Notes: generated from the letters alone by a model not told the origin. Positions 11,784 through 24,894 are shown, numbered from the stretch's first letter. The stretch: 64,000 nucleotides of DNA from Chaetoceros tenuissimus (GCA_021927905.1 BLLK01000069.1:682001-746000), one strand, 5' to 3'. Numbers and translations: made by a program.

Positions 11784-12586
11784 TCAAAATATAAAAGGTA
11801 TCAAATGTTTCCTTTCTTTGGGATATTTCTCTTTTAGATTCTTTTGATTCCATTTTGTTTGAGCGATTGCTCTCTGCATCAAATAACCAGTCATGCCTAT
11901 AGTAAGATAAATGTTCATGAAATGCTGTGATACAATCGCCATTCCAAACCAATCAATGATTTCAAAAAGATAATGCGGTGCAGCAACATATTCAAACAAT
12001 CCACCAACTGGCACCTTGTAAGATTTATCACCAGGCTGACGTAGCTTAGCTAGTAGGTAGTGATGATAATAATTACCAATCATTCCAACCACAAAAAGAA
12101 ACGTTCCAATTGATTGCATTGTAGAATTCTTCTCCTCTTCGGGTATGACAAAGAAGGACAAAGCAATCACTGTTAAAATATACAGGGATGAAATAAAGAT
12201 TGACGATGATAGTGGCATAGATCCAGAGTATTTATGAAGAAAGAGACATTCCAAAGTACGTTTTGCAAAATGTAAAGTTGTGAGTACGAAAGTTCTAGAC
12301 TTTGTTGGGAAAAATGAGTCAAGCCCAAAAGATCCCAAGTATATACAATCCCAAGCATAGCAGATGGAAAATATAGTAAAGTCATTCCAATTTTACTCGG
12401 AACTTTTGGCCCAACGTTACCATTTTGCTTTGCAAATTTACTGTATGACATGAGAAATCCAGATCTAGAAAGAAATGGGATCTTTTCCTCTAGTAACAAA
12501 CAGCTAATTACATAAAAGCTGATGATTCCCAAGAAAAGCACATCCTCTTTCTTCTCGATATCTGGAAATACAAATAAGTCCGACAT
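11784..12586 (-). CDS. Steroid 5-alpha-reductase-like enzyme (DET2/SRD5A family), frame change in the middle
   Basis: The N-terminal half reads from ATG 12586 and the C-terminal half reads in another frame to the TGA at 11784. Together they give a protein of about 250-265 aa with several hydrophobic segments. The second half has the family hallmarks: HFAKRTLE...LFLHKYSG, then KSYKVPVGG.FEYVAAPHY.FE, and a C-terminal YPKERKHLIPFIF. Enzymes of this family reduce the C4-C5 double bond of 3-oxo-steroids or related enones with NADPH in the ER membrane. The frame switch lies between 12300 and 12346. A 47-nt stretch there has GT...AG ends (GTATAT...AAAG) and its removal gives an open reading frame, but the PTK residues it removes look conserved. 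A one-base sequence error or a real frameshift is therefore equally possible. Transcription starts toward the Crypton array only 83 bp upstream. Confidence 0.75.
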
Positions 12587-12672
12587 GCTCTCAAGGTAGA
12601 GTTGCGTTTAGGGAGCCTCCTCTTTCAATGAACATGAATTCGAAACAAAACATCATCACAGCAAAAGATGTA

Positions 12673-15600
12673 GTCATGGATGGAATTTGATGTGGATTTT
12701 CCACATTTAGCTAGGGACCTGGATACTTAGATCCACCACATTCTCCACATCTTCCTCGTTCTCTCGTTCTCTCACCATACCACCTTCACTCACATTTTCT
12801 TCTTTTTTAAAAATCTTCGTGAAGTGAATATCATTTCAATACTCTGCACAAATCAAAAAATTATTTTTAAAAGAAATAGATTATTTTATTCATTATTATC
12901 TCCATGATGCGGCCGAAGATGGGACCGATCATCGTTCCTAATTTCTGTAGCAGTCAATGTATCGTTATTTATCGACAACTTCCATTCCTCGTCGTCTTTA
13001 CACTAAGCACGATCCTCCCGAAAAGCACCAGAACGGCCCATTTCATTTAACAAAGATATCCACGATTTTGTTGTTGATCTGGAAGCTTCTTTCAAATATT
13101 TTGTCCGTATGTGCTTCCATTCAATTTTTTCCCATATATTATGTACCTTCTCCATTGTGACTACATCATTCTCATGTATCCATACATTTTCAGCTTCTGC
13201 ATAATGCTGCACCACTGCCATGAATCTACCCATTTTTTGATTAAGACTCTTTTGATTATCCTCCTTTTTCTTATCCGAATGTGTGAAATGACCAGCCTCT
13301 AATCTCCTATACGGCAAAATTTTCCTTACGCTATCTCCAATAAACCAATTTTGAACCAATTGTCCGCAGGTCATACCCTTTGGAAACTCAAAATTTGGAG
13401 GCAGCGGCGTAACTTTGTTTTGGACCAGACCAACAGTAACAACTTTTTGTTTCTTTTGACTTGGTTCTTGGACTTCTCCGGATTGTCGATCACGCACATT
13501 TCCCTCACTGCCATCTATATCTTCATTACCATGAGTTATATCCTCGTCCTCTGATTCCTCCGCTACTACATCATACATCATGCCTTCCTCCAGTGTATCT
13601 CTAAGCTCTTGATAGCCATCACTTTCCAACTTCTTCATCACTGCATCATGTCCATCTTGCATTTCCTTCCTCAGATTACCAATTAAGCTTTCAATCCTAG
13701 CTGTAAAAAACTCCGTAGTACCTATCCCACGCTGATTTAACTCATCTCCGATAGACACTGGAATGATTGATTTCAACTCCAGCAGCTCCTTCTTTATGAA
13801 CTCGTTTTGTGCAAGTATTGTAACGTGTGGTGGGATGCCCGTGAAGGAAGGTGTATCTTCTGTTTTATTCCATGGATATGCTATTTTAGCAGCGTTTCTA
13901 AATCTAACAGGAACATTTTTGAAGAATGGAGACTCTCTAAATGTAGAAGCTGAATGTAGATTTGAATCAAGATATTGGTAGTGCTTGCAAATTGCAGCAA
14001 AGAAATACCAAACTAAATGTTTTGCTTGAGGATTTGCTTCGTTTGGAAGGCGATCGTTGAGAAATTTCTCAATGTCCGTTTTTAAGACATTTTTCTCCGA
14101 TTCGTCAGCACAATGACTGAAATCAAAGTAAGCACAGGAAACGGCAAATTCCTTCACACATGGATCAATGAGAGAAGCACAACGGCCACAGTGCTGATCT
14201 CCAGCATCACCCCTTTTAAAATACCGTCCAAGCACAGCACCAAGTGACCAACCCATTCTCAGACATATTGAGACAATGGGAGGTGCTACAGTGCATCCTG
14301 CAGCAACTAGAGTCCCTACACCTTTTCTTCCTGAGTGGCTTCCAAGCTCGCTTGGATGAACTCCTAGCTCAGCCAGTTCCTTCTCCATATCATAAAGAAG
14401 CTTGGAAAAATTTTTTGCATACCTGCTATAAGTGTCGTTGCCTTCGAAAAGCGGAGATTTGCCATGGAATGTATCTGGGTACATAAATAAGTAACGGGCA
14501 AGAGAGAGTACAGGACATAGCCACGGCTTTAACGGGTTGGAATACACATGCCACGGACCAAGAAATTCTTCCGAACCTAGAATTGAAGTAAGTTATTGTC
14601 TTTGAAAATTCCAAATTATCATATATAAAAACTCACCATCTTGATGTCCTTTTGACTTAGCAAAGTGAAAAATTAGACAATCATTTTCCCATCGAATGTG
14701 GGAGATATTTGCGTCGACGATATTTTCAGCTCGCTTCATCAGATTCCAATCTAGCACAAAAAATGTATGGGCCATGATGTGCTCTGGCTTTTCAGATTGA
14801 AATAATTTCTTAGCTATCAATTCATAGACTGGTAGAGTCATATGTGATTTTCCCTCTACAATTTTTAAACCTAGAATTGTTTTAGCCGCTAAATTTATCC
14901 TTGCACTTCCTTTGATGTATCTCGCCAAGCGTAATTTCATGTCTTGTTTCATGTCTACTCCAGTCTCGGTGTAAAGATATGAAATAGCACTGCGGAACCC
15001 ATCATAGGAACTTATTTCTAAACGAATATTTACTGGGACTTCCCCATTATCGTCCGCTTGTGGAATTACAAAATTTGTTTCTCGTGCTGCTTCTTCGTCA
15101 TGATCCTCGGACGCACTTTTCTGTAGCTCTTTAATTTTTTTTTGAATTTTAGAGCCAGTTTTCTATTTACTACTACTTTTTTTTGCATTGTATTAAAATA
15201 CAAAGCTATTGTGTCAAAATCCAACACATTTTCTCCTTCGCCTTCAATGTTGATCGGGGAGGACGTTGACTCATCAATATTCAATCTTTTTAGATATTTT
15301 TGAATGACGTTCCTGCAAGCAATGAATGATGTAGATTTCTTCCTTCTGTCTGTAGCATATGCTGGTTGTAATTGCTCTGCTAATTGCTGTTTCAGAAGAT
15401 TCCTTTTATTATTTGTATATAAAAACATTATGAACTTCGTCAGCCTCCCTTCATACGTGGTCTTGGTAGACTCTGCATGAATATGGTTAGAGACAATATC
15501 TGCTGTAGCAACAAGGTTTCCTACTGCTTCATGGTGAATGTTTGCCATTGTTATTTTATTTAATGTAATATATATATATTCTTTTGTTGAGAAGGCTTCT

Positions 15601-15809
15601 TTCCAAAAATGTAGGTGGTACATAACGACATCTACGAGATGTGGATTTTCCACATTAAATTCCTTCAATATACACGTACGAAATTCTTCCCTAACAAAAC
15701 ACGGTAAAAGTAGGATGCCGTACGTAGCATCTGCAGGAATTTAATGTGGAAAATCCACATCTGTCAACGGCAAATTTGGCTTTTAACCACATCATTTTCC
15801 AACTAAGTA
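12673..15809 (-). mobile_element. Crypton copy 1
   Basis: Unit of 3137 bp. The recombinase frame starts at 15548 and has the same exon layout as copy 4 (intron 14577-14636). It is broken twice relative to copy 4: the homopolymer at 15135-15143 has nine T instead of ten, and a single-base change near 13003 gives a premature stop 38 codons from the C-terminus. It also has a private Arg-to-Gln change in the acidic linker (SQKKQK). It shares a TTTTGC variant with copy 2 where copies 3-5 have TTTCGC. Confidence 0.85.
13003..15548 (-). pseudogene. Crypton recombinase, copy 1, frameshifted and C-terminally truncated
   Basis: Same gene as the intact copy 4 recombinase, with the catalytic HxxR, W and Y residues present in the second exon and Arg and Lys of box I in the first. 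The nine-base homopolymer shifts the frame within the N-terminal domain, and the last 38 codons are lost to an early stop. Unless the homopolymer is read with slippage, only a peptide of about 160 aa would be made from the first ATG. Confidence 0.75.
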
Positions 15810-18800
15810 GTCATGGATGGAATTTGATGTGGATTTTCCACATTTAGCTAGGGACCTGGATACTTAGATCCACCACATTCTCCACATCTTCCTCGTTCTC
15901 TCGTTCTCTCACCATACCACCTTCACTCACATTTTCTTCTTTTTTAAAAATCTTCGTGAAGTGAATATCATTTCAATACTCTGCACAAATCAAAAAATTA
16001 TTTTTAAAAGAAATAGATTATTTTATTCATTATTATCTCCATGATGCGGCCAAAGATGGGACCGATCATCGTTCCTAATTTCTGTAGCAGTCAATGTATC
16101 GTTATTTATCGACAACTTCCATTCCTCGTCGTCTTTACACGAAGCACGATCCTCCCGAAAAGCACCAGAACGGCCCATTTCATTTAACAAAGATATCCAC
16201 GATTTTGTTGTTGATCTGGAAGCTTCTTTCAAATATTTTGTCCGTATGTGCTTCCATTCAATTTTTTCCCATATATTATGTACCTTCTCCATTGTGACTA
16301 CATCATTCTCATGTATCCATACATTTTCAGCTTCTGCATAATGCTGCACCACTGCCATGAATCTACCCATTTTTTGATTAAGACTCTTTTGATTATCCTC
16401 CTTTTTCTTATCCGAATGTGTGAAATGACCAGCCTCTAATCTCCTATACGGCAAAATTTTCCTTACGCTATCTCCAATAAACCAATTTTGAACCAATTGT
16501 CCGCAGGTCATACCCTTTGGAAACTCAAAATTTGGAGGCAGCGGCGTAACTTTGTTTTGGACCAGACCAACAGTAACAACTTTTTGTTTCTTTCGACTTG
16601 GTTCTTGGACTTCTCCGGATTGTCGATCACGCACATTTCCCTCACTGCCATCTATATCTTCATTACCATGAGTTATATCCTCGTCCTCTGATTCCTCCGC
16701 TACTACATCATACATCATGCCTTCCTCCAGTGTATCTCTAAGCTCTTGATAGCCATCACTTTCCAACTTCTTCATCACTGCATCATGTCCATCTTGCATT
16801 TCCTTCCTCAGATTACCAATTAAGCTTTCAATCCTAGCTGTAAAAAACTCCGTAGTACCTATCCCACGCTGATTTAACTCATCTCCGATAGACACTGGAA
16901 TGATTGATTTCAACTCCAGCAGCTCCTTCTTTATGAACTCGTTTTGTGCAAGTATTGTAACGTGTGGTGGGATGCCCGTGAAGGAAGGTGTATCTTCTGT
17001 TTTATTCCATGGATATGCTATTTTAGCAGCGTTTCTAAATCTAACAGGAACATTTTTGAAGAATGGAGACTCTCTAAATGTAGAAGCTGAATGTAGATTT
17101 GAATCAAGATATTGGTAGTGCTTGCAAATTGCAGCAAAGAAATACCAAACTAAATGTTTTGCTTGAGGATTTGCTTCGTTTGGAAGGCGATCGTTGAGAA
17201 ATTTCTCAATGTCCGTTTTTAAGACATTTTTCTCCGATTCGTCAGCACAATGACTGAAATCAAAGTAAGCACAGGAAACGGCAAATTCCTTCACACATGG
17301 ATCAATGAGAGAAGCACAACGGCCACAGTGCTGATCTCCAGCATCACCCCTTTTAAAATACCGTCCAAGCACAGCACCAAGTGACCAACCCATTCTCAGA
17401 CATATTGAGACAATGGGAGGTGCTACAGTGCATCCTGCAGCAACTAGAGTCCCTACACCTTTTCTTCCTGAGTGGCTTCCAAGCTCGCTTGGATGAACTC
17501 CTAGCTCAGCCAGTTCCTTCTCCATATCATAAAGAAGCTTGGAAAAATTTTTTGCATACCTGCTATAAGTGTCGTTGCCTTCGAAAAGCGGAGATTTGCC
17601 ATGGAATGTATCTGGGTACATAAATAAGTAACGGGCAAGAGAGAGTACAGGACATAGCCACGGCTTTAACGGGTTGGAATACACATGCCACGGACCAAGA
17701 AATTCTTCCGAACCTAGAATTGAAGTAAGTTATTGTCTTTGAAAATTCCAAATTATCATATATAAAAACTCACCATCTTGATGTCCTTTTGACTTAGCAA
17801 AGTGAAAAATTAGACAATCATTTTCCCATCGAATGTGGGAGATATTTGCGTCGACGATATTTTCAGCTCGCTTCATCAGATTCCAATCTAGCACAAAAAA
17901 TGTATGGGCCATGATGTGCTCTGGCTTTTCAGATTGAAATAATTTCTTAGCTATCAATTCATAGACTGGTAGAGTCATATGTGATTTTCCCTCTACAATT
18001 TTTAAACCTAGAATTGTTTTAGCCGCTAAATTTATCCTTGCACTTCCTTTGATGTATCTCGCCAAGCGTAATTTCATGTCTTGTTTCATGTCTACTCCAG
18101 TCTCGGTGTAAAGATATGAAATAGCACTGCGGAACCCATCATAGGAACTTATTTCTAAACGAATATTTACTGGGACTTCCCCATTATCGTCCGCTTGTGG
18201 AATTACAAAATTTGTTTCTCGTGCTGCTTCTTCGTCATGATCCTCGGACGCACTTTTCTGTAGCTCTTTAATTTTTTTTTGAATTTTAGAGCCAGTTTTC
18301 TATTTACTACTACTTTTTTTTGCATTGTATTAAAATACAAAGCTATTGTGTCAAAATCCAACACATTTTCTCCTTCGCCTTCAATGTTGATCGGGGAGGA
18401 CGTTGACTCATCAATATTCAATCTTTTTAGATATTTTTGAATGACGTTCCTGCAAGCAATGAATGATGTAGATTTCTTCCTTCTGTCTGTAGCATATGCT
18501 GGTTGTAATTGCTCTGCTAATTGCTGTTTCAGAAGATTCCTTTTATTATTTGTATATAAAAACATTATGAACTTCGTCAGCCTCCCTTCATACGTGGTCT
18601 TGGTAGACTCTGCATGAATATGGTTAGAGACAATATCTGCTGTAGCAACAAGGTTTCCTACTGCTTCATGGTGAATGTTTGCCATTGTTATTTTATTTAA
18701 TGTAATATATATATATTCTTTTGTTGAGAAGGCTTCTTTCCAAAAATGTAGGTGGTACATAACGACATCTACGAGATGTGGATTTTCCACATTAAATTCC

Positions 18801-18946
18801 TTCAATATACACGTACGAAATTCTTCCCTAACAAAACACGGTAAAAGTAGGATGCCGTACGTAGCATCTGCAGGAATTTAATGTGGAAAATCCACATCTG
18901 TCAACGGCAAATTTGGCTTTTAACCACATCATTTTCCAACTAAGTA
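15810..18946 (-). mobile_element. Crypton copy 2
   Basis: Unit of 3137 bp, nearly identical to copies 4 and 5. Intron at 17714-17773. It shares the GGCCAAAG variant near the C-terminal codons with copy 3 (copies 1, 4 and 5 have GGCCGAAG). Confidence 0.85.
16023..18685 (-). pseudogene. Crypton recombinase, copy 2, one-base homopolymer frameshift
   Basis: Full-length recombinase gene except for a nine-base instead of ten-base T run at 18272-18280 (A run on the coding strand), which shifts the N-terminal frame. Everything after it, including box I (R, K), the 60-nt intron and box II (HxxR, W, Y), is intact. Either a pseudogene or a gene needing slippage; a sequencing error in the homopolymer is also possible. 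Confidence 0.75.
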
Positions 18947-21822
18947 GTCATGGATGGAATTTGATGTGGATTTTCCACATTTAGCTAGGGACCTGGATAC
19001 TTAGATCCACCACATTCTCCACATCTTCCTCGTTCTCTCGTTCTCTCACCATACCACCTTCACTCACATTTTCTTCTTTTTTAAAAATCTTCGTGAAGTG
19101 AATATCATTTCAATACTCTGCACAAATCAAAAAATTATTTTTAAAAGAAATAGATTATTTTATTCATTATTATCTCCATGATGCGGCCAAAGATGGGACC
19201 GATCATCGTTCCTAATTTCTGTAGCAGTCAATGTATCGTTATTTATCGACAACTTCCATTCCTCGTCGTCTTTACACGAAGCACGATCCTCCCGAAAAGC
19301 ACCAGAACGGCCCATTTCATTTAACAAAGATATCCACGATTTTGTTGTTGATCTGGAAGCTTCTTTCAAATATTTTGTCCGTATGTGCTTCCATTCAATT
19401 TTTTCCCATATATTATGTACCTTCTCCATTGTGACTACATCATTCTCATGTATCCATACATTTTCAGCTTCTGCATAATGCTGCACCACTGCCATGAATC
19501 TACCCATTTTTTGATTAAGACTCTTTTGATTATCCTCCTTTTTCTTATCCGAATGTGTGAAATGACCAGCCTCTAATCTCCTATACGGCAAAATTTTCCT
19601 TACGCTATCTCCAATAAACCAATTTTGAACCAATTGTCCGCAGGTCATACCCTTTGGAAACTCAAAATTTGGAGGCAGCGGCGTAACTTTGTTTTGGACC
19701 AGACCAACAGTAACAACTTTTTGTTTCTTTCGACTTGGTTCTTGGACTTCTCCGGATTGTCGATCACGCACATTTCCCTCACTGCCATCTATATCTTCAT
19801 TACCATGAGTTATATCCTCGTCCTCTGATTCCTCCGCTACTACATCATACATCATGCCTTCCTCCAGTGTATCTCTAAGCTCTTGATAGCCATCACTTTC
19901 CAACTTCTTCATCACTGCATCATGTCCATCTTGCATTTCCTTCCTCAGATTACCAATTAAGCTTTCAATCCTAGCTGTAAAAAACTCCGTAGTACCTATC
20001 CCACGCTGATTTAACTCATCTCCGATAGACACTGGAATGATTGATTTCAACTCCAGCAGCTCCTTCTTTATGAACTCGTTTTGTGCAAGTATTGTAACGT
20101 GTGGTGGGATGCCCGTGAAGGAAGGTGTATCTTCTGTTTTATTCCATGGATATGCTATTTTAGCAGCGTTTCTAAATCTAACAGGAACATTTTTGAAGAA
20201 TGGAGACTCTCTAAATGTAGAAGCTGAATGTAGATTTGAATCAAGATATTGGTAGTGCTTGCAAATTGCAGCAAAGAAATACCAAACTAAATGTTTCGCT
20301 TGAGGATTTGGCTTCTGGCTTGGAAGGCGATCATGCTGAGAAATTTCTCAATGTCCTGCTTTTTAAGACATTTTTCTCCGATTCGCCAGCACAATGATCA
20401 AAATCAAAGTAAGCACAGGAAACGCAAATTCCTTTCACACATGGATCAATGAGAGAAGCAATAACGGCCACAGTGCTGATCTCCAGCATCACCTTTTAAA
20501 ATACCGGCTCCAAGCACAGCACTTTAAGTGACCAACCCATTCTCAGACATATTGAGACAATGGGAGGTGCTACAGTGCATCCTGCAGCAACTAGAGTCCC
20601 TAAGACCTTTCTTTCCTGAGTGGCTTCCAAGCCTCTCGCTTTGATGAACTCCTAGCTCAGCCAGTTCCTTCTCCATATCATAAAGAAGTTTGGAAAAATT
20701 TTGCATACCTGCTATAAGTGTCGTTGCTCTCTCGCCAAAAGCTTGAGATTTGCCATGGAATGTATCTAAGTACATAAATAAGTAACGGCAAGAGAGTACA
20801 GGACATAGCCACTGCTTTTAACGGGTTGAATACACATGCCACGGACTAAGAAATTCTTCCGAACCTAGAATTGGCGTAAGTTATTGTCTTTGAAAAGCAA
20901 TTTATCCTTGCACTTCCTTTGATGTATCTCGCCAAGCGTACTTCATGTCTTGTTTCATGTCTACTCCAGTCTCGGTGTGTAAAGATATGAAATAGCACTA
21001 AGTGAACCCATCATAGGAACTTATTTAAACGAATATTTACTGGGACTTCCCCATTATCAGTCCGCTGGTGGAATTACAAAATTTGTTTTCTCGTGCTGCT
21101 TCTTCGCCATGATCCTCGGACGCACTTTTCTGTAGCTCTCTTTTAATTCTTTTTTTGAATTTTAGAGCCAGTTTTCTATTTACTACTACTTTTTTTTGCA
21201 TTGTATTAAAATACAAAGCTATTGTGTCAAAATCCAACACATTTTCTCCTTCGCCTTCAATGTTGATCGGGGAGGACGTTGACTCATCAATATTCAATCT
21301 TTTTAGATATTTTTGAATGACGTTCCTGCAAGCAATGAATGATGTAGATTTCTTCCTTCTGTCTGTAGCATATGCTGGTTGTAATTGCTCTGCTAATTGC
21401 TGTTTCAGAAGATTCCTTTTATTATTTGTATATAAAAACATTATGAACTTCGTCAGCCTCCCTTCATACGTGGTCTTGGTAGACTCTGCATGAATATGGT
21501 TAGAGACAATATCTGCTGTAGCAACAAGGTTTCCTACTGCTTCATGGTGAATGTTTGCCATTGTTATTTTATTTAATGTAATATATATATATTCTTTTGT
21601 TGAGAAGGCTTCTTTCCAAAAATGTAGGTGGTACATAACGACATCTACGAGATGTGGATTTTCCACATTAAATTCCTTCAATATACACGTACGAAATTCT
21701 TCCCTAACAAAACACGGTAAAAGTAGGATGCCGTACGTAGCATCTGCAGGAATTTAATGTGGAAAATCCACATCTGTCAACGGCAAATTTGGCTTTTAAC
21801 CACATCATTTTCCAACTAAGTA
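18947..21822 (-). mobile_element. Crypton copy 3, deleted and densely altered
   Basis: Unit of 2876 bp. The flanks match the other copies essentially base for base, but from about 20310 to 21160 there are well over a dozen small insertions and deletions. One deletion of about 283 bp, with the two bases GC as filler at 20897-20898, removes most of the intron and the region coding box I. Confidence 0.85.
19160..21561 (-). pseudogene. Crypton recombinase, copy 3, degraded
   Basis: The C-terminal 296 codons (20050-19160) and the N-terminal 180 or so codons are as in other copies. The middle is lost or scrambled: box I arginine and lysine are deleted and the HxxR region is out of frame. It cannot encode an active recombinase as given. 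The damage may be an assembly artefact rather than biology (see findings). Confidence 0.75.
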
Positions 21823-21839
21823 GTCATGGATGGAATTTG

Positions 21840-21856
21840 ATGTGGATTTTCCACAT
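21840..21856. repeat. Palindromic site, left end of Crypton unit (copy 4 shown)
   Basis: ATGTGGATTTTCCACAT, a 7-bp inverted repeat around a 3-bp spacer, 17 bp inside the left end of the unit. The same site occurs at the equivalent place in every copy (for example 12690-12706 in copy 1). It is a candidate recombinase or accessory protein binding site. Confidence 0.6.
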
Positions 21857-22035
21857 TTAGCTAGGGACCTGGATACTTAGATCCACCACATTCTCCACAT
21901 CTTCCTCGTTCTCTCGTTCTCTCACCATACCACCTTCACTCACATTTTCTTCTTTTTTAAAAATCTTCGTGAAGTGAATATCATTTCAATACTCTGCACA
22001 AATCAAAAAATTATTTTTAAAAGAAATAGATTATT

Positions 22036-24699
22036 TTATTCATTATTATCTCCATGATGCGGCCGAAGATGGGACCGATCATCGTTCCTAATTTCTGTAG
22101 CAGTCAATGTATCGTTATTTATCGACAACTTCCATTCCTCGTCGTCTTTACACGAAGCACGATCCTCCCGAAAAGCACCAGAACGGCCCATTTCATTTAA
22201 CAAAGATATCCACGATTTTGTTGTTGATCTGGAAGCTTCTTTCAAATATTTTGTCCGTATGTGCTTCCATTCAATTTTTTCCCATATATTATGTACCTTC
22301 TCCATTGTGACTACATCATTCTCATGTATCCATACATTTTCAGCTTCTGCATAATGCTGCACCACTGCCATGAATCTACCCATTTTTTGATTAAGACTCT
22401 TTTGATTATCCTCCTTTTTCTTATCCGAATGTGTGAAATGACCAGCCTCTAATCTCCTATACGGCAAAATTTTCCTTACGCTATCTCCAATAAACCAATT
22501 TTGAACCAATTGTCCGCAGGTCATACCCTTTGGAAACTCAAAATTTGGAGGCAGCGGCGTAACTTTGTTTTGGACCAGACCAACAGTAACAACTTTTTGT
22601 TTCTTTCGACTTGGTTCTTGGACTTCTCCGGATTGTCGATCACGCACATTTCCCTCACTGCCATCTATATCTTCATTACCATGAGTTATATCCTCGTCCT
22701 CTGATTCCTCCGCTACTACATCATACATCATGCCTTCCTCCAGTGTATCTCTAAGCTCTTGATAGCCATCACTTTCCAACTTCTTCATCACTGCATCATG
22801 TCCATCTTGCATTTCCTTCCTCAGATTACCAATTAAGCTTTCAATCCTAGCTGTAAAAAACTCCGTAGTACCTATCCCACGCTGATTTAACTCATCTCCG
22901 ATAGACACTGGAATGATTGATTTCAACTCCAGCAGCTCCTTCTTTATGAACTCGTTTTGTGCAAGTATTGTAACGTGTGGTGGGATGCCCGTGAAGGAAG
23001 GTGTATCTTCTGTTTTATTCCATGGATATGCTATTTTAGCAGCGTTTCTAAATCTAACAGGAACATTTTTGAAGAATGGAGACTCTCTAAATGTAGAAGC
23101 TGAATGTAGATTTGAATCAAGATATTGGTAGTGCTTGCAAATTGCAGCAAAGAAATACCAAACTAAATGTTTCGCTTGAGGATTTGCTTCGTTTGGAAGG
23201 CGATCGTTGAGAAATTTCTCAATGTCCGTTTTTAAGACATTTTTCTCCGATTCGTCAGCACAATGACTGAAATCAAAGTAAGCACAGGAAACGGCAAATT
23301 CCTTCACACATGGATCAATGAGAGAAGCACAACGGCCACAGTGCTGATCTCCAGCATCACCCCTTTTAAAATACCGTCCAAGCACAGCACCAAGTGACCA
23401 ACCCATTCTCAGACATATTGAGACAATGGGAGGTGCTACAGTGCATCCTGCAGCAACTAGAGTCCCTACACCTTTTCTTCCTGAGTGGCTTCCAAGCTCG
23501 CTTGGATGAACTCCTAGCTCAGCCAGTTCCTTCTCCATATCATAAAGAAGCTTGGAAAAATTTTTTGCATACCTGCTATAAGTGTCGTTGCCTTCGAAAA
23601 GCGGAGATTTGCCATGGAATGTATCTGGGTACATAAATAAGTAACGGGCAAGAGAGAGTACAGGACATAGCCACGGCTTTAACGGGTTGGAATACACATG
23701 CCACGGACCAAGAAATTCTTCCGAACCTAGAATTGAAGTAAGTTATTGTCTTTGAAAATTCCAAATTATCATATATAAAAACTCACCATCTTGATGTCCT
23801 TTTGACTTAGCAAAGTGAAAAATTAGACAATCATTTTCCCATCGAATGTGGGAGATATTTGCGTCGACAATATTTTCAGCTCGCTTCATCAGATTCCAAT
23901 CTAGCACAAAAAATGTATGGGCCATGATGTGCTCTGGCTTTTCAGATTGAAATAATTTCTTAGCTATCAATTCATAGACTGGTAGAGTCATATGTGATTT
24001 TCCCTCTACAATTTTTAAACCTAGAATTGTTTTAGCCGCTAAATTTATCCTTGCACTTCCTTTGATGTATCTCGCCAAGCGTAATTTCATGTCTTGTTTC
24101 ATGTCTACTCCAGTCTCGGTGTAAAGATATGAAATAGCACTGCGGAACCCATCATAGGAACTTATTTCTAAACGAATATTTACTGGGACTTCCCCATTAT
24201 CGTCCGCTTGTGGAATTACAAAATTTGTTTCTCGTGCTGCTTCTTCGTCATGATCCTCGGACGCACTTTTCTGTAGCTCTTTAATTTTTTTTTTGAATTT
24301 TAGAGCCAGTTTTCTATTTACTACTACTTTTTTTTGCATTGTATTAAAATACAAAGCTATTGTGTCAAAATCCAACACATTTTCTCCTTCGCCTTCAATG
24401 TTGATCGGGGAGGACGTTGACTCATCAATATTCAATCTTTTTAGATATTTTTGAATGACGTTCCTGCAAGCAATGAATGATGTAGATTTCTTCCTTCTGT
24501 CTGTAGCATATGCTGGTTGTAATTGCTCTGCTAATTGCTGTTTCAGAAGATTCCTTTTATTATTTGTATATAAAAACATTATGAACTTCGTCAGCCTCCC
24601 TTCATACGTGGTCTTGGTAGACTCTGCATGAATATGGTTAGAGACAATATCTGCTGTAGCAACAAGGTTTCCTACTGCTTCATGGTGAATGTTTGCCAT
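22036..24699 (-). CDS. Crypton tyrosine recombinase, intact (copy 4)
   Basis: Two exons, 24699-23787 and 23726-22036, separated by a 60-nt intron (GTGAGT...TCTAG). The joined product is about 867 aa. I chose ATG 24699 (context ACAATGGC); an in-frame ATG at 24774 would add 25 residues. Tyrosine-recombinase residues are all visible: R286 (SHIRW), K300 in the beta-hairpin (KSKGHQDG, spanning the intron), H385-S-G-R388, W414 and Y423 (LGRYF). After the catalytic domain comes a long C-terminal part with a GDQHCGR motif, a conserved GIPPHV stretch, and an acidic, then Lys-rich linker (SRKKQK), perhaps a nuclear localisation signal. A large C-terminal region of this type is seen in algal and oomycete Crypton-like proteins. 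The enzyme should excise and integrate the element as a circle. Confidence 0.85.
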
Positions 24700-24789
24700 T
24701 GTTATTTTATTTAATGTAATATATATATATTCTTTTGTTGAGAAGGCTTCTTTCCAAAAATGTAGGTGGTACATAACGACATCTACGAG

Positions 24790-24806
24790 ATGTGGATTTT
24801 CCACAT
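24790..24806. repeat. Palindromic site upstream of recombinase ATG (copy 4 shown)
   Basis: The same ATGTGGA-TTT-TCCACAT palindrome, centred about 100 bp upstream of the recombinase start codon. Equivalent site in copy 1 at 15639-15655. Confidence 0.6.
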
Positions 24807-24894
24807 TAAATTCCTTCAATATACACGTACGAAATTCTTCCCTAACAAAACACGGTAAAAGTAGGATGCCGTACGTAGCATCTGCAGGAATTTA

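Noticed and set aside
24775-24819. Starting the Crypton recombinase at the TTG codon at 24819
   Set aside because: It is not an ATG and would place the palindromic site inside the coding region; ATG 24699 has a better context.
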